64,000 bases of DNA, taken from Anadara kagoshimensis (taxonomy: Eukaryota > Mollusca > Bivalvia > Arcoida > Arcidae). Where the stretch lies: positions 57,514,539 to 57,578,538 of the forward strand of contig CM037874.1 of assembly GCA_021292105.1 (NCBI GenBank), read 5' to 3'. The stretch's first letter is position 1, and each line of letters begins with the position of its first letter. The notes below the pieces were generated by a model. It was not told the origin of the DNA and searched no databases. It saw nothing but the letters and a program-made list of their open reading frames with translations. The position numbers and the translations under genes are program-made. Shown here piece after piece: positions 33,865 through 46,400 of the stretch.

Positions 33865-35644
33865 AAAAAAAACTTTAAATTTCTAAGTACTGGTATCACA
33901 AACACGAACAGAATTTTCAGCTAAACAAGAGGTTCTTACCCTTCCGGAGCACCCGACATCACTAACCTGGTGTTTAACTTGATTTGCTAATCTTAAAAAT
34001 CTTTTTCGAATCGTGATTTTCACATGGACTGGTATGTTTGTTTTTGATTAATTATGCTTATGATTGTGGTACTCGGAAACCCTGTTTATCATTTTAGAAC
34101 GTTCCACGTATATCAAAAATGAACTCAATATTTAATTGTTTCTTAGGTTTCTTAGGTCTAACTAATGTTATCACAACGTTTTCAGATGCGACCTGAGTAA
34201 GAAAACTTGTGATTCAAAAGATGTTCACTTGGCTCATTATGGTGCATGCACAAGTACAGACAACAATATGACTACCGCTAGTCAAGTAACGTCAGGAACC
34301 GGAAATACTATTGTTGCAGGAACAGGAAGTACGGCCATGGCAGGAACAGGAAGTACCGCAATAACAGGAACAGGTAGTACTGCGGTCGCTGGGAACACGA
34401 GTCCTGTAGTGGCGGGAACCACGATGCCAACAACACAGGGGGTCCAGACCACAAACAAGCCTCTTTTGACTGGAGAGGAAGCAGCTTTAGATTTTTTCTG
34501 CCTTCTCCTCAGTCATGATTCGTGTCCACCTGAAGATGACCCAATTTGTGGGAGTAATAAGGTCACGTATAAAAACAGGTGAGTAATTGTTTTTGTTTAT
34601 AACAAATCATGACTATATCTGGTTAACCATTTCAGTCAATCGTAAATCCTCTGTTGAGACTATAGCAGGTTTTTTACGGGTTCGAACACTTATGCCTATA
34701 ATATACATAAGAGTTCTTTCTTCATTCGTAGCTACTGAGATATTGAAAAGAAACCTGGTTAATTTTAGAGATAATTATATAATTAATCAATTCCATCTTA
34801 ATGATCGGCTAAAATGAATACATTTGATTTATAAAAAAATCCGATATATATCAATTCGGTGTACGTCATCGATTTTTGTTGACGTTCTCGCGTAAAACGA
34901 TTATGACGTTATCAATTTAGTGTGCGCAAGTGATTGTGTCTCATCCGTAATGCCTGTTATTTTTTTTATTGAATCCGACTTAAAAGTCAGCCTGAGAGAT
35001 CCAATAAATGCGTGTTATCTGTCAACAAAGAAACCGAAAACAATTAGATTTTCTGGTCACATATGTGTGAAATCATTGTAAACCAAAGTGCCAAGTGGGG
35101 TGGCTGAATTATATAATAAAACAGTGACGTACTTTTTAGTGATTGTATATGGTGTGATACTAACCATAAAATTACAGCCGAGTCCATAATGGGGTTCGCC
35201 GCTGTATCACGCGTTAACGTTTGTGCGGAACATTTTGGAAAACGTCAACGTCACAAATTTCCCGGAATAACGTCGTCTTTACGGGGAAACGTAATATTGT
35301 ACGATTCCATGTCCATTGGAAGCAAGCGTTTCGCAGACACGTTAGAAGGCATCACGTGGTACAGCGGCGAACCCCATTGTATATAATCTCAAGAATCCTT
35401 TCACACTATTATTTTTAATCTTGTAAAATATGTATAATAATTACATGTATTGAATTAAATATTTTTTAAACTAATCCAGAAAACTATCGCTCGCCCTCAT
35501 CACCAAGTAATAGTCCGTTTAAACTTAATTGCAAATCGACTCAAAATTGATAAAGTGATATTTTTTTATTACAGTTGCGAGTTTGAAAAAGATAGATGTG
35601 TCTATAGAGATCTACATTTAGTGGACTTTGCTCCCTGCAGTTAG
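32324..35644 (+). CDS. Secreted two-domain Kazal-type protein
   Basis: Four exons, 32324-32369, 33087-33207, 34186-34578 and 35575-35644, with phases 1, 2, 2, give 209 aa. Exon 1 is a signal peptide (MVCLQSIVIVLVLSS). Kazal domain 1 spans exons 2-3 (CGTDGVTYRNRCDLSKKTC, six Cys). Exon 3 then encodes a Thr/Ser/Gly-rich linker with a repeated TGSTA motif, likely O-glycosylated. Kazal domain 2 spans exons 3-4 (CGSNKVTYKNSC, six Cys) and ends the protein. The same intron position splits both domains after the Asn of the TY.N motif. Kazal proteins usually inhibit extracellular serine proteases. The presumed P1 residue is Leu in domain 1 but Pro in domain 2, so domain 2 may not inhibit. AATAAA lies only 17 bp after the stop. 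Four non-functional partial copies of exon 2 precede the real one. Confidence 0.88.
32697..33062 (+). pseudogene. Four tandem partial copies of Kazal exon 2 (pseudo-exons)
   Basis: Copies start at 32697, 32793, 32903 and 32993, each directly after a TTTCAG acceptor and a (ATTC)n tract. Each repeats the 5' half of exon 2 (TATGGTCAGTCCAGTCTTTG, CATTCCTGGGGTGTAGAT). Copy 1 has a TAA two codons in. Copies 2-4 hit TGA after ...FLGCR through a short deletion. None keeps the Kazal half or the GT donor. Only the fifth copy (33087-33207) is open and complete. Confidence 0.9.
33835..33873. repeat. Poly-A tract
   Basis: Nearly pure A run of ~35 bases in Kazal intron 2. A family F fragment lies downstream. 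Confidence 0.9.
33925..34080 (-). mobile_element. Dispersed repeat family F, partial, in Kazal intron 2
   Basis: TTCTTACCCTTCCGGAGCAC followed by CACATGGACTGGTATGTTTG, inverted relative to the copy at 4195-4570. Confidence 0.65.
34810..35574. other. Kazal intron 3, nothing recognised
   Basis: Overlapping 65-codon frames at 35189-35418 have no partner exons in phase and no recognised similarity. Confidence 0.35.
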
Positions 35645-35660
35645 TTTTTTTTTTTTATTA

Positions 35661-35666
35661 AATAAA
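35661..35666 (+). terminator. Polyadenylation signal of Kazal gene
   Basis: AATAAA, overlapping a variant ATTAAA at 35657-35662, 17 bp after the TAG stop. It implies a very short 3' UTR. Confidence 0.6.
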
Positions 35667-35802
35667 CAACAAAAATGATAATTGGTTCAATTGATTTAAT
35701 GAAGTATTGTCAAATTATAAATTTAGAATTTTCTGAATGAGAAAATTAAAAAGATTATAATATGACAGAATCAAAATGTGGTGTTAAATGCCAAAATACA
35801 AG

Positions 35803-35968
35803 TAAAGTCCAACCTGCTTCTAATGCCACCTCTATATAAAGGCCAGAAGAATTGTATTCCAATTGTTCTTTATTTATATTATTTGAACCTCTAAATGAGG
35901 ACCACCTGCCCATAAAGGCCACTTTTACTGGTTCCCGTTGATGGCCTTTATGGACAATTTTGACTGTA
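35803..35968 (-). mobile_element. TA-flanked MITE family C, copy 2
   Basis: Ends TAAAGTCCAACCTGCTTC and GACAATTTTGACTGTA. Same interior as the copy at 41673-41857 (ATTGTTCTTTATTTATATTA). Inverted relative to the copy at 8984. Confidence 0.85.
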
Positions 35969-35996
35969 TATCGAAAATGTTCCGCATAAAACTGAG

Positions 35997-36181
35997 TACA
36001 GTCCAACCCGTGTTTAAAGACCACCTAAGGGAAACAGAAAACATGGTCTAATTATAGGGAGGTGGTTCCTATGTACAGGTTCAAATAACATTAGTAAAGA
36101 GCAGTTCGGATAAAATTCCACTGACCTTTATAAACAGGTGACCCTTATATAAAGGTGGTCTTTAGGTCAGGTTTGACTATA
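35997..36181 (+). mobile_element. TA-flanked MITE family C, copy 3
   Basis: Ends TACAGTCCAACCCGTGTTTA and GGTCAGGTTTGACTATA. Only 28 bp separate it from copy 2, in the opposite orientation. Confidence 0.85.
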
Positions 36182-36360
36182 CATGGATGCCAGAAAGACC
36201 AATCAGACCCGATTTCACAATCGTCTTTTAACTTAAACCTTGCAAGGATACGGTTATAAATTTGTTAATTATTAAGATATCCGGGAATTTAGGGTGTCAT
36301 TTTGGAGAGCACTTAAAGCTTATAACATCTGTATTTAATTTTGTCCAAAATATTTATTTT

Positions 36361-37241
36361 ATAAACACCACTACTCAACTCAAATCAACTCTTTATCGGT
36401 ACTAGAAGCAGAGTTCATGGACGTCCTTTGAGCAAGGTTGCTTGTGAATGCTGCTTACAAAGGGGCTGAATAATTCCTTTCTAGACTAAATACTGTTGTA
36501 ATTCTTATGTTCAAGTATTCTACATAAACAAAGTGAAATAAAAAAATGGCTAAATTGAAGTTAAGGACTGATTGTTAACCAGATTCGGTTAAGTTCTGAA
36601 CGGATAGAGTAGATAATCTGAGTACCCACAGTTAACAACATATATATGTACATGTATACTATAAGAACGAACCGGCAACTTTAAATTTCTCAAACTGGGA
36701 TCTGTATAAAAGGGATTTGAACCTAAATGACGAGAAGTTGTTATCTGTGAACCAGCGCTTAAAGAACCACTAACTCTTTGTATAAAATATTTCGAATTAT
36801 GGCATTGAGAGGAAAAGCACTTTAACCGCAATCATGTTGTCTACTTAAATAGGAAATTGAGGCATAGTTATGGTCGCACTTTGCCTTCAGCGAAGCAACT
36901 AGTAAAGCCTTTGACAAGAAAAAAAAAAAGGGGGGGGGGTTGTGGACGTGTAGTCTTAAGCACAGCTCAATTCACAAATCCTGCCTAGAACATATCCTAG
37001 TATGGACATTTGGTAATTGTCTTTCCTTAGGTCGAAAGTTTTGTCTTCAACCATTACGAAACTGGCTGCATTTTCACTTTGTTTATGTTCATAAGAGTTG
37101 TAAATTGTTTAGTCTATATAAATAGGAATTATTCAGCCCCTTTATGAGCAGTATTCACAAGCAACCCTGCTCTAAGGACGTCCATGAACTCTGCTTCTAG
37201 TACCAGTTAAGAGTTGATTTGAGTTGAGTAATGGTGTTTAA
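36361..37241. repeat. Large inverted repeat (~120-bp arms, ~640-bp spacer)
   Basis: 36361-36482 is the reverse complement of 37124-37241 at high identity (TTCATGGACGTCC against GGACGTCCATGAA, and matching flanks). The outer end of each arm contains the first ~25 bp of SINE family A (GAGTTGAGTAATGGTGTTT). The spacer includes a G-run at ~36930 and no gene. A decayed MITE E copy overlaps the left part (36207-36595). Confidence 0.8.
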
Positions 37242-37517
37242 CGTCCCAGTCAAGAATATTTCACTTATATCGAGAAGTCGCCAGCTATAGATCAAGGTGC
37301 AGAAATTCAATTTGCCTGTGCATTGCGCTGATGACATTATATAGCAGGGTTCTTTAGCGTTCCAAGCCCACCGTGACTTTCATTTCGTATTTACCGAGTG
37401 CTTGGCGAAAGAAAAGTCACTACCCACTTTCAAGTCTTGGGTTCGACCTGGTCGGGTATTGAACCCACGACCCCCCACTTACGGAGCGAGCACTCTATCA
37501 ACTGAGCTACCGTAGTG
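37209..37517 (-). mobile_element. tRNA-derived SINE family A, copy 2
   Basis: On the - strand the head has an A box (TAGCTCAGTTGATAGAGTG) and a B box (GGTTCAATACC). It is nearly full length relative to the copy at 15991-16287 and runs into the right arm of the inverted repeat. Confidence 0.85.
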
Positions 37518-37754
37518 GTTAATGGAAACGTCCTGATCAGAAAGAATTGGTCATATACAGACAGCGACCAAAGCACAGCGTCTCCCAACATCATTAGGCA
37601 CGTGATGCTTGTTGCTGGGATTTCTCGCCTTTATGGAGTGAAACCATAAGTTCTAAGGCACTAGTCAACGTTTTTGGATTATATCGTGATGGTAAGTTCT
37701 GGGACCCTGAAGCAAAACCATCACCATTTGTTTAGCGAGCTTGTCCACCCACTC

Positions 37755-37822
37755 TCATTCTCTCTTTTCCTCTCTCTCTCTCTCTCCTCTCTTCTCTCTC
37801 TCTCTCTGTGTGTGTGTGTGTT
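37755..37822. repeat. (CT)n(GT)n microsatellite
   Basis: An interrupted CT run followed by (TG)7-8. The 91-codon frame crossing it is not a gene. Confidence 0.9.
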
Positions 37823-37824
37823 TG

Positions 37825-38839
37825 AAGGTCTGAGGATTCTTTCATTTATATCGAAACGGTCAGTTACTAAATGGTGGAGGAAGCCGGAGAGTATAATACC
37901 AACCAATACTATATATAAAAAGGAAGCCTACCACATGTACTATTATTAGGGTCAGGTTTATACAACTATCGTGTCGACGAAACTAAATGGGAGAAATAAG
38001 AATGATAAGATGTTACACTTATGGTAGAGAGATAAGAAAAATGACTAAACTTACTGTTCAACATACAAAATGATCAGCTTGGTGTTCCTGTACCGTAAGT
38101 ATTGCATGGTTAATTGAAAATATCTACCTAACTCAGAATACCTCTGTGACCCAGTGGTACAAAGTATCGGGTTACCGACCACAGAACCGCGGTGGCTCTG
38201 GTTTACTCTGGTTACTAAGGTCATATCATTAATGTTTGGATTTTCTGAATGAAATATCGAAAACTTTAAAAGTTGTCATATGACATTTGAAACTAGCCTA
38301 CCTCAAACTCGGGAAATGTATTGTAATACAGGCGGCAAACTTCTTCTAAAATCCGAGGGATTGGGTGGGTGGAAGTGTTACAAGATGAAGGAATACTAGG
38401 TGCGCTTAATTTTGTGCCTAATTATATATTCTCAGCGTTTATCAAAACAACTATTGGTACGATAGATACAGACGTCATGAATTAAATTAAATTAAATAGT
38501 AAATATCACAACTTATTAATTAATGACATAATGAAATGAAAAACACCTAAACAAATATATTATAAATATCACTAAACCCGTTTTAATTTTGCAGCTTTAT
38601 ACGAATCCTCATAACTTATTCTCAGTTGTGTGTTGGTTCTTTGTTGTCTTGTTTGGGGTCGTGTCATGTTATTGCAGTTGTTTGCACCGGTTGTTGCCAA
38701 GTCTATTACTATAGAAATTAAACGATGCATTTTTTCATGCACTGACAATATGAAGTACGCGTGGCCCATCCGTACTTAACCTAATGACAGGTGTACAACC
38801 ACACCACCGGGCATTTAAATCATTGACAACATTAAATAA
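37825..38839. other. Intergenic, nothing recognised
   Basis: Unique AT-rich sequence with no supported exon or repeat boundary. Confidence 0.4.
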
Positions 38840-39071
38840 ACACCCACAGCGTTAATAAAAACAACAATAAATAATTACATTATCTGTTGACGGTATCTGT
38901 TTGAAGTCACCTTACAAAACAGTACGGGACTGTCGGAAATTTATCACTAAGCTAACACCCACAGCCGTTAATAAATACAACAATAAATAATTACTTATCT
39001 GTTGACGGTATCTGTTTGAAGTAACCATACAAAACAGTACGGGACTGTCGGAAATTTATCACTAAGCTAAC
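38840..39071. repeat. ~116-bp tandem duplication
   Basis: Two copies starting ACACCCACAGC and ending TTTATCACTAAGCTAAC, with a few differences. A family D-like end (CAGTGTTAGACT) follows near 39210. Confidence 0.9.
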
Positions 39072-39354
39072 GAATTGTTGCCGGTCGAATCGCCAGCTCA
39101 TCCCACCACCTTGTTATATGTAGCTATATGTCGATATTTATCTCTCGACAGCTTCTCGGACACTAGGTCTGTCACTCTGCAACCGAACTTTAACCCCTTT
39201 TCGTTAGTTCAGTGTTAGACTCCGTATCCACTGTATGTATAACATTTAATAATCAATAAACAAAGGGGAATATTATAGTTTGAACAGGAAAGGAACACTT
39301 GTCAAACATCGGGCCGAGACATCAAGGATAAATATATATATACATGGTATGATG

Positions 39355-39715
39355 TCTCCGCCCCGTTAAGGTGTCTATATCGGACCGAAGCCTTAATTAG
39401 TAGCCTTGATTAAGGGCCCTTAATTATGCCCCCGTCCCCGTAGTTGTGAAAGTGTGAATATAAAACCGTGGCCCAAACTAGTAGCTTTGGCACAAGGGCC
39501 CTGAATGATGCCCCATAACCGTAATTGCCAAGGTGTTAATATCGGATCGAGGCCTAAATTAGTAATCTGGTACAAGGACCCCTAATCATACCCCCGTCCC
39601 CGTAGTTGTCAAGGTGTGAATATAAGACCGAGGCCCAAACTAGTAGCTTAGTTCAAGGGCCCTGAATGATGCCCCCGTCCCCCTAATTGTCAAGGTGTGA
39701 ATATTGGACGGAGTC
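39355..39715. repeat. ~90-bp tandem repeat, four imperfect copies
   Basis: Each copy has CCCCGTAGTTGT or CCCCTAATTGTC, then AAGGTGTGAATAT, then ACTAGTAGCTT, then AAGGGCCCTGAATGATGCCC. Divergence is moderate. Confidence 0.85.
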
Positions 39716-39889
39716 CAACAATATCGTATTGGTCATAATGTAAAATTGGACAGAGATCTTCAGCAGCAGCCTTAGCACGTAAATATTTATAATAAGTATG
39801 AAAAATGTCTTGTAAAGTACTTGACAAAAATAACAAGGGGCATAACTCTGAACATGTCTATACATAATTGAAATCCTTGTCCCCGCGAA

Positions 39890-40065
39890 GTAACGCAACG
39901 CGACAAAATGAAATTTTAAGGGGGAAATAATGCCACGTCATAAAAAGAATGACGAAGTTTTAAGGGCGAAATAACGCCACGTCATAAAAAGAATGACGAA
40001 ATTTAAGGGGCGAATTAACGATACGCGATAAAACAAACGACGGAATTTTAAGTGCGCGACGTCAT
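39890..40065. repeat. ~53-bp tandem repeat, three copies
   Basis: AAGGGCGAAATAACGCCACG then TCATAAAAAGAATGACGAA, with the third copy diverged (ACGATACGCGATAAAACAAA). Confidence 0.8.
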
Positions 40066-40429
40066 TCGAAAGACAAAATGGTACAAAACAGCCACCATAC
40101 AATGCTTTATTAATGGCTATAATTAAAATGCTGTAGAAAAAGATCTTTGTTTTATTACTGGATACTTTAAGCAACAAATCGACACCTGTCGAATTTAATG
40201 CGAAATACGTAATAAACCAAATTTAATATGATTTAATAACAGTTAAGCTTTGATTCAAACGTATTATAGTGCGAATCGGCGATCAACAACACACTCGCGA
40301 AAATAATTTGCCGTGAAAACCACCGGATCACTATATTGTATCCTGCTTACTTTTAAAATCATCAAGTTCATGCAATTTTTCAATTTAGAAACACGTGTGT
40401 TCAATTTTAAGATCGAGATCATTATTAGA

Positions 40430-43400
40430 ATGACCAGAATTACAGTATTATTGTTTTTTCTAGTGACTGTATTTTCAAGATCTGTAGCCGTGTTACCAGA
40501 CATACCCGGATGTGTACCACTTGAAGACCACCCCTTCGACACCACCGATCGGCATCCATCTTTGGAAGCAACACAGAAGTCGGCATTAAGGCGCCACCGA
40601 GACGTGTCGGTAATCTACGTAGCAGAGGCGCTCTTCCTACAGGACACTTTGCCACCAATGAAATAAAAACTCAAAATCCAGAGCCACTTCAATTATTCCC
40701 ATATCAAGGTATTTAAAGCTTTTGTTCAATTAAATAGAATTTAAATCATTTGCTTTGCTTTTAAATTTTGCTTATCAAGGCCCTCAAAAGGTTTTATGGC
40801 CGTCATCACAGTATTGTTGATAAGTTTGATGTCTCTGTGTCTAGGATTGACCGAACCTGTTTTTAACGAGAAGCGCTGTGATTAGTAAACTGGTATTTTC
40901 TGAGACCTCACATTACCATCTATAGTATGGAACAACTATCATTATGCAGAAGAATGCGAGATCTAGAACGGATTATTGACCAAGATTAAATATAATTCTT
41001 TTGAATATTCCCTCTTAACACGATTTAATTTGGTTTTTCAGCAATACTAAAAAACGATGGTATTACTTATGATGCTTTTACTATGGAGAGATGGTACGAT
41101 CCAAAAAGAACGGACACCATGCTACAGCAGTCAGCCTGGGAGTCCGGAAAGCCGTGGAACAAAATCCTGAGCATGGGAACAAACCTGAGACAACTTGTTT
41201 CCGGACCTGATGGAAATCCGACAGGAGTATTTACAGGTAAATAAATACAGTACCGACGGTGGCAATACCTGTCGTTAGCTTCACACTTAGCAACTGAGAT
41301 GGACAGTTGAGGCTTGGCTGCCAAATGACTGAGTAGTGTCTGAAAAACTGCCGATATAGAAATCAGGTGACGAAAAATATGGTGAGATATAGTTAGTGAG
41401 GGGGTGATATGAGCTGGTTCGTCAGCTAAGTGTTAAACTTTTGACAGGTCTCTATATGTCATAAGTTTTAAAATTCCCCAGTTATCCCATGAACAGTATA
41501 TTCCGCCATGGAAGTCTTTATACTATATTCCCCAGAAAATAATATATCGAAGAAAATAAAATTAAGAAATAAAAATTTGTGATGATATTTACGGTATACA
41601 GTATCTAGAAATGTATATACAACTTAACTTTGTAGATCTGTGGAAAGTCTGTAATTGACTTGTAGTTACATGTACAGTCCAACCTGCCTAAAAGGTCACT
41701 TCTATATATAAGGACCACCGGCTTGTAAAACACAGTAGAATTGTATCCCGATTGTTCTTTATTTATATTATTTGAACCTGTATATAGAGGTCACCTGTTC
41801 ATAAAGGCCAATTTTACTGGTTCCCTTGTGTGGCCTTTATAGGCAGGGTTGACTGTACCACAAATATAACTAGCTAGAAAATGTCTTAATCTTGCGACAA
41901 TACTCCAGTTCCCAACATTTAACGTTGTGACACTATGCATCTGAATTTTGAATGCGATATATCGTCTCATGTTGGTTGACATTTTGGTCAAAATCGACTC
42001 ATAGACATGCAAGATACGGAGCGAAAACAATGTTGTGACGGACAGACAAGGTGAAGATACGGAGCGGAAACAATGTTGTGACGGACGGACAAGGTGAAGA
42101 TACGGAGCGGAAACAATGTTGTGACGGACGGACAAGGTGAAGATACGGAGCGGAAACAATGTTGTGACGGACGGACAAGGTGAAGATACGGAGCGGAAAC
42201 AATGTTGTGACGGACGAGCAAGGTGAAGATACGGAGCGGAAACAATGTTGTGACGGACGGGCAAGGTGAAGATACGGAGCGGAAACAATGTTGTGACGGA
42301 CGAGAAAGGTGAAGATACGGAGCGGAAACAATGTTGTGACGGACGAGCAAGGTGAAGATACGGAGCGGAAACAATGTTGTGACGGACGAGAAAGGTGAAG
42401 ATACGGAGCGGAAACAATGTTGTGACGGACGGACAAGGTGAAGATACGGAGCGGAAACAATGTTGTGACGGACGGACAAGGTGAAGATACGGAGCGGAAA
42501 CAATGTTGTGACGGACGGACAAGGTGAAGATACGGAGCGGAAACAATGTTGTGACGGACGAGCAAGGTGAAGATACGGAGCGGAAACAATGTTGTGACGG
42601 ACGGGCAAGGTGAAGATACGGAGCGGAAACAATGTTGTGACGGACGAGAAAGGTGAAGATACGGAGCGGAAACAATGTTGTGACGGACGAGCAAGGTGAA
42701 GATACGGAGCGGAAACAATGTTGTGACGGACGAGAAAGGTGAGATACGGAGCGGAAACAATGTTGTGACGGACGGACAAGGTGAAGATACGGAGCGGAAA
42801 CAATGTTGTGACGGACGGACAAGGTAAAGATACGGAGCGGAAACAATGTTGTGACGGACGAGAAAGGTGAAGATACGGAGCGGAAACAATGTTGTGACGG
42901 ATGACAAGGTGAAGATACGGAGCGGAAAAAATGTTGTGACGGACGGACAAGGTGAAGATACGGAGCGGAAACAATGTTGTGACGGACGAGCAAGGTGAAG
43001 ATACGGAGCGGAAACAATGTTGTGACGGACGGACAAGGTGAAGATACGGAGCGGAAACAATGTTGTGACGGACGGACAAGGTGAAGATACGGAGCGGAAA
43101 CAATGTTGTGACGGACGAGCAAGGTGAAGATACGGAGCGGAAACAATGTTGTGACGGACGGACAAGGTGAAGATACGGAGCGGAAACAATGTTGTGACGG
43201 ACGGGCAAGGTGAAGATACGGAGCGGAAACAATGTTGTGACGGACGAGAAAGGTGAAGATACGGAGCGGAAACAATGTGTGACGGACGAGCAAGGTGAAG
43301 ATACGGAGCGGAAACAATGTTGTGACGGACGAGAAAGGTGAAGATACGGAGCGGAAACAATGTTGTGACGGACGGACAAGGTGAAGATACGGAGCGGAAA

Positions 43401-46400
43401 CAATGTTGTGACGGACGGACAAGGTAAAGATACGGAGCGGAAACAATGTTGTGACGGACGAGAAAGGTGAAGATACGGAGCGGAAACAATGTTGTGACGG
43501 ACGGACAAGGTGAAGATACGGAGCGGAAAAAATGTTGTGACGGACGGACAAGGTGAAGATACGGAGCGGAAACAATGTTGTGACGGACGGACAAGGTGAT
43601 GATACGGAGCGGAAACAATGTTGTGACGGACGGACAAGGTGAAGATACGGAGCGGAAACAATGTTGTGACGGACGAGAAAGGTGAAGATACGGAGCGGAA
43701 ACAATGTTGTGACGGACGGACAAGGTAAAGATACGGAGCGGAAAAAATGTTGTGACGGACGAGAAAGGTGAAGATACGGAGCGGAAACAATGTTGTGACG
43801 GACGGACAAGGTAAAGATACGGAGCGGAAACAATGTTGTGACGGACGAGAAAGGTGAAGATACGGAGCGGAAACAATGTTGTGACGGACGGACAAGGTGA
43901 AGATACGGAGCGGAAAAAATGTTGTGACGGACGAGAAAGGTGAAGATACGGAGCGGAAACAATGTTGTGACGGACGGACAAGGTAAAGATACGGAGCGGA
44001 AACAATGTTGTGACGGACGAGAAAGGTGAAGATACGGAGCGGAAACAATGTTGTGACGGACGGACAAGGTGAAGATACGGAGCGAAAACAATGTTGTGAC
44101 GGACGGACAAGGTGAAGATACGGAGCGGAAACAATGTTGTGACGGACGGACAAGGTGAAGATACGGAGCGGAAACAATGTTGTGACGGACGGACAAGGTG
44201 AAGATACGGAGCGGAAACAATGTTGTGACGGACGGACAAGGTGAAGATACGGAGCGGAAACAATGTTGTGACGGACGGACAAGGTGAAGATACGGAGCGG
44301 AAACAATGTTGTGACGGACGAGAAAGGTGAAGATACGGAGCGGAAACAATGTTGTGACGGACGGACAAGGTGAAGATACGGAGCGGAAACAATGTTGTGA
44401 CGGACGGACAAGGTAAAGATACGGAGCGGAAACAATGTTGTGACGGACGAGAAAGGTGAAGATACGGAGCGGAAACAATGTTGTGACGGACGAGCAAGGT
44501 GAAGATACGGAGCGGAAACAATGTTGTGACGGACGGACAAGGTGAAGATACGGAGCGGAAATAATGTTGTGACGGACGAGCAAGGTGAAGATACGGAGCG
44601 GAAACAATGTTGTGACGGACGGGCAAGGTGAAGATACGGAGCGGAAAAAATGTTGTGACGGACGGGCAAGGTGAAGATACGGAGCGGAAACAATGTTGTG
44701 ACGGACGAGCAAGGTGAAGATACGGAGCGGAAACAATGTTGTGACGGACGGACAAGGTGAAGATACGGAGCGGAAACAATGTTGTGACGGACGGACAAGG
44801 TGAAGATACGGAGCGGAAACAATGTTTTGACGGACGGACAAGGTAAAGATACGGAGCGGAAACAATGTTGTGACGGACGGGCAAGGTGAAGATACGGAGC
44901 GAAAACAATGTTGTGACGGACGAGTAAGGTGAAGATACGGAGCGGAAACAATGTTGTGACGGACGGACAAGGTGAAGATACGGAGCGGAAACAATGTTGT
45001 GACGGACGGCAAGGTGAAGATACGGAGCGGAAACAATGTTGTGACGGACGAGCAAGGTGAAGATACGGAGCGGAAACAATGTTGTGACGGACGAGCAAGG
45101 TGAAGATACGGAGCGGAAACAATGTTGTGACGGACGAGCAAGGTGAAGATACGGAGCGGAAACAATGTTGTGACGGACGAGCAAGGTGAAGATACGGAGC
45201 GGAAACAATGTTGTGACGGACGGACAAGGTGAAGATACGGAGCGGAAACAATGTTGTGACGGACGGGCAAGATGAAGATACGGAGCGGAAAAAATGTTGT
45301 GACGGACGAGCAAGGTAAAGATACGGAGCGGAAACAATGTTGTGACGGACGGGCAAGGTGAAGATACGGAGCGAAAACAATGTTGTGACGGACGAGTAAG
45401 GTGAAGATACGGAGCGGAAACAATGTTGTGACGGACGGACAAGGTGAAGATACGGAGCGGAAACAATATTGTGACGGAAGGGCAAGGTGAAGATACGGAG
45501 CGGAAAAAATGTTGTGACGGACGGACAAGGTGAAGATACGGAGCGGAAACAATGTTGTGACGGACGGACAAGGTGAAGATACGGAGCGGAAACAATGTTG
45601 TGACGGACGAGCAAGGTGAAGATACGGAGCGGAAACAATGTTGTGACGGACGGACAAGGTGAAGATACGGAGCGGAAACAATGTTGTGACGGACGAGAAA
45701 GGTGAAGATACGGAGCGGAAACAATGTTGTGACGGACGGGCAAGGTGAAGATACGGAGCGGAAAAAATGTTGTGACGGACGGACAAGGTGAAGATACGGA
45801 GCGGAAACAATGTTGTGACGGACGGACAAGGTGAAGATACGGAGCGGAAACAATGTTGTGACGGACGAGCAAGGTGAAGATACGGAGCGGAAACAATGTT
45901 GTGACGGACGGACAAGGTGAAGATACGGAGCGGAAACAATGTTGTGACGGACGAGAAAGGTGAAGATACGGAGCGGAAACAATGTTGTGACGGACGGACA
46001 AGGTGAAGATACGGAGCGGAAACAATGTTGTGACGGACGAGAAAGGTGAAGATACGGAGCGGAAACAATGTTGTGACGGACGGACAAGGTGATTCCTAAA
46101 CGTTTGCAGGGGATATAATAAGCATATGTTAAAGGCTTAAACCATTCCACATTTACTTGCCGCCAGTATGTCAAGTTGCTTCTGATCCAACGGGCACCTG
46201 CTAATGAAACTGTTGAATCTTACCATTCTTGATACCTTCTAGATAAAAAACGGCCGTTATGTTTTAAATAAAAAAAACAATACATGACAATATATATTAT
46301 ACTTATTAGCCACTTTTTAGTTTAAAATATATTTTTGCAGGGAAATCTGGTATAAGAGTGGGAATATCTGGTAGTGGTGAACCGGAAATGACGGATTTTG

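Noticed and set aside
41791..46174. Giant repetitive - strand proteins
   Set aside because: All three frames are open because the 43-bp unit lacks stops. The array lies in an intron of a + strand gene.
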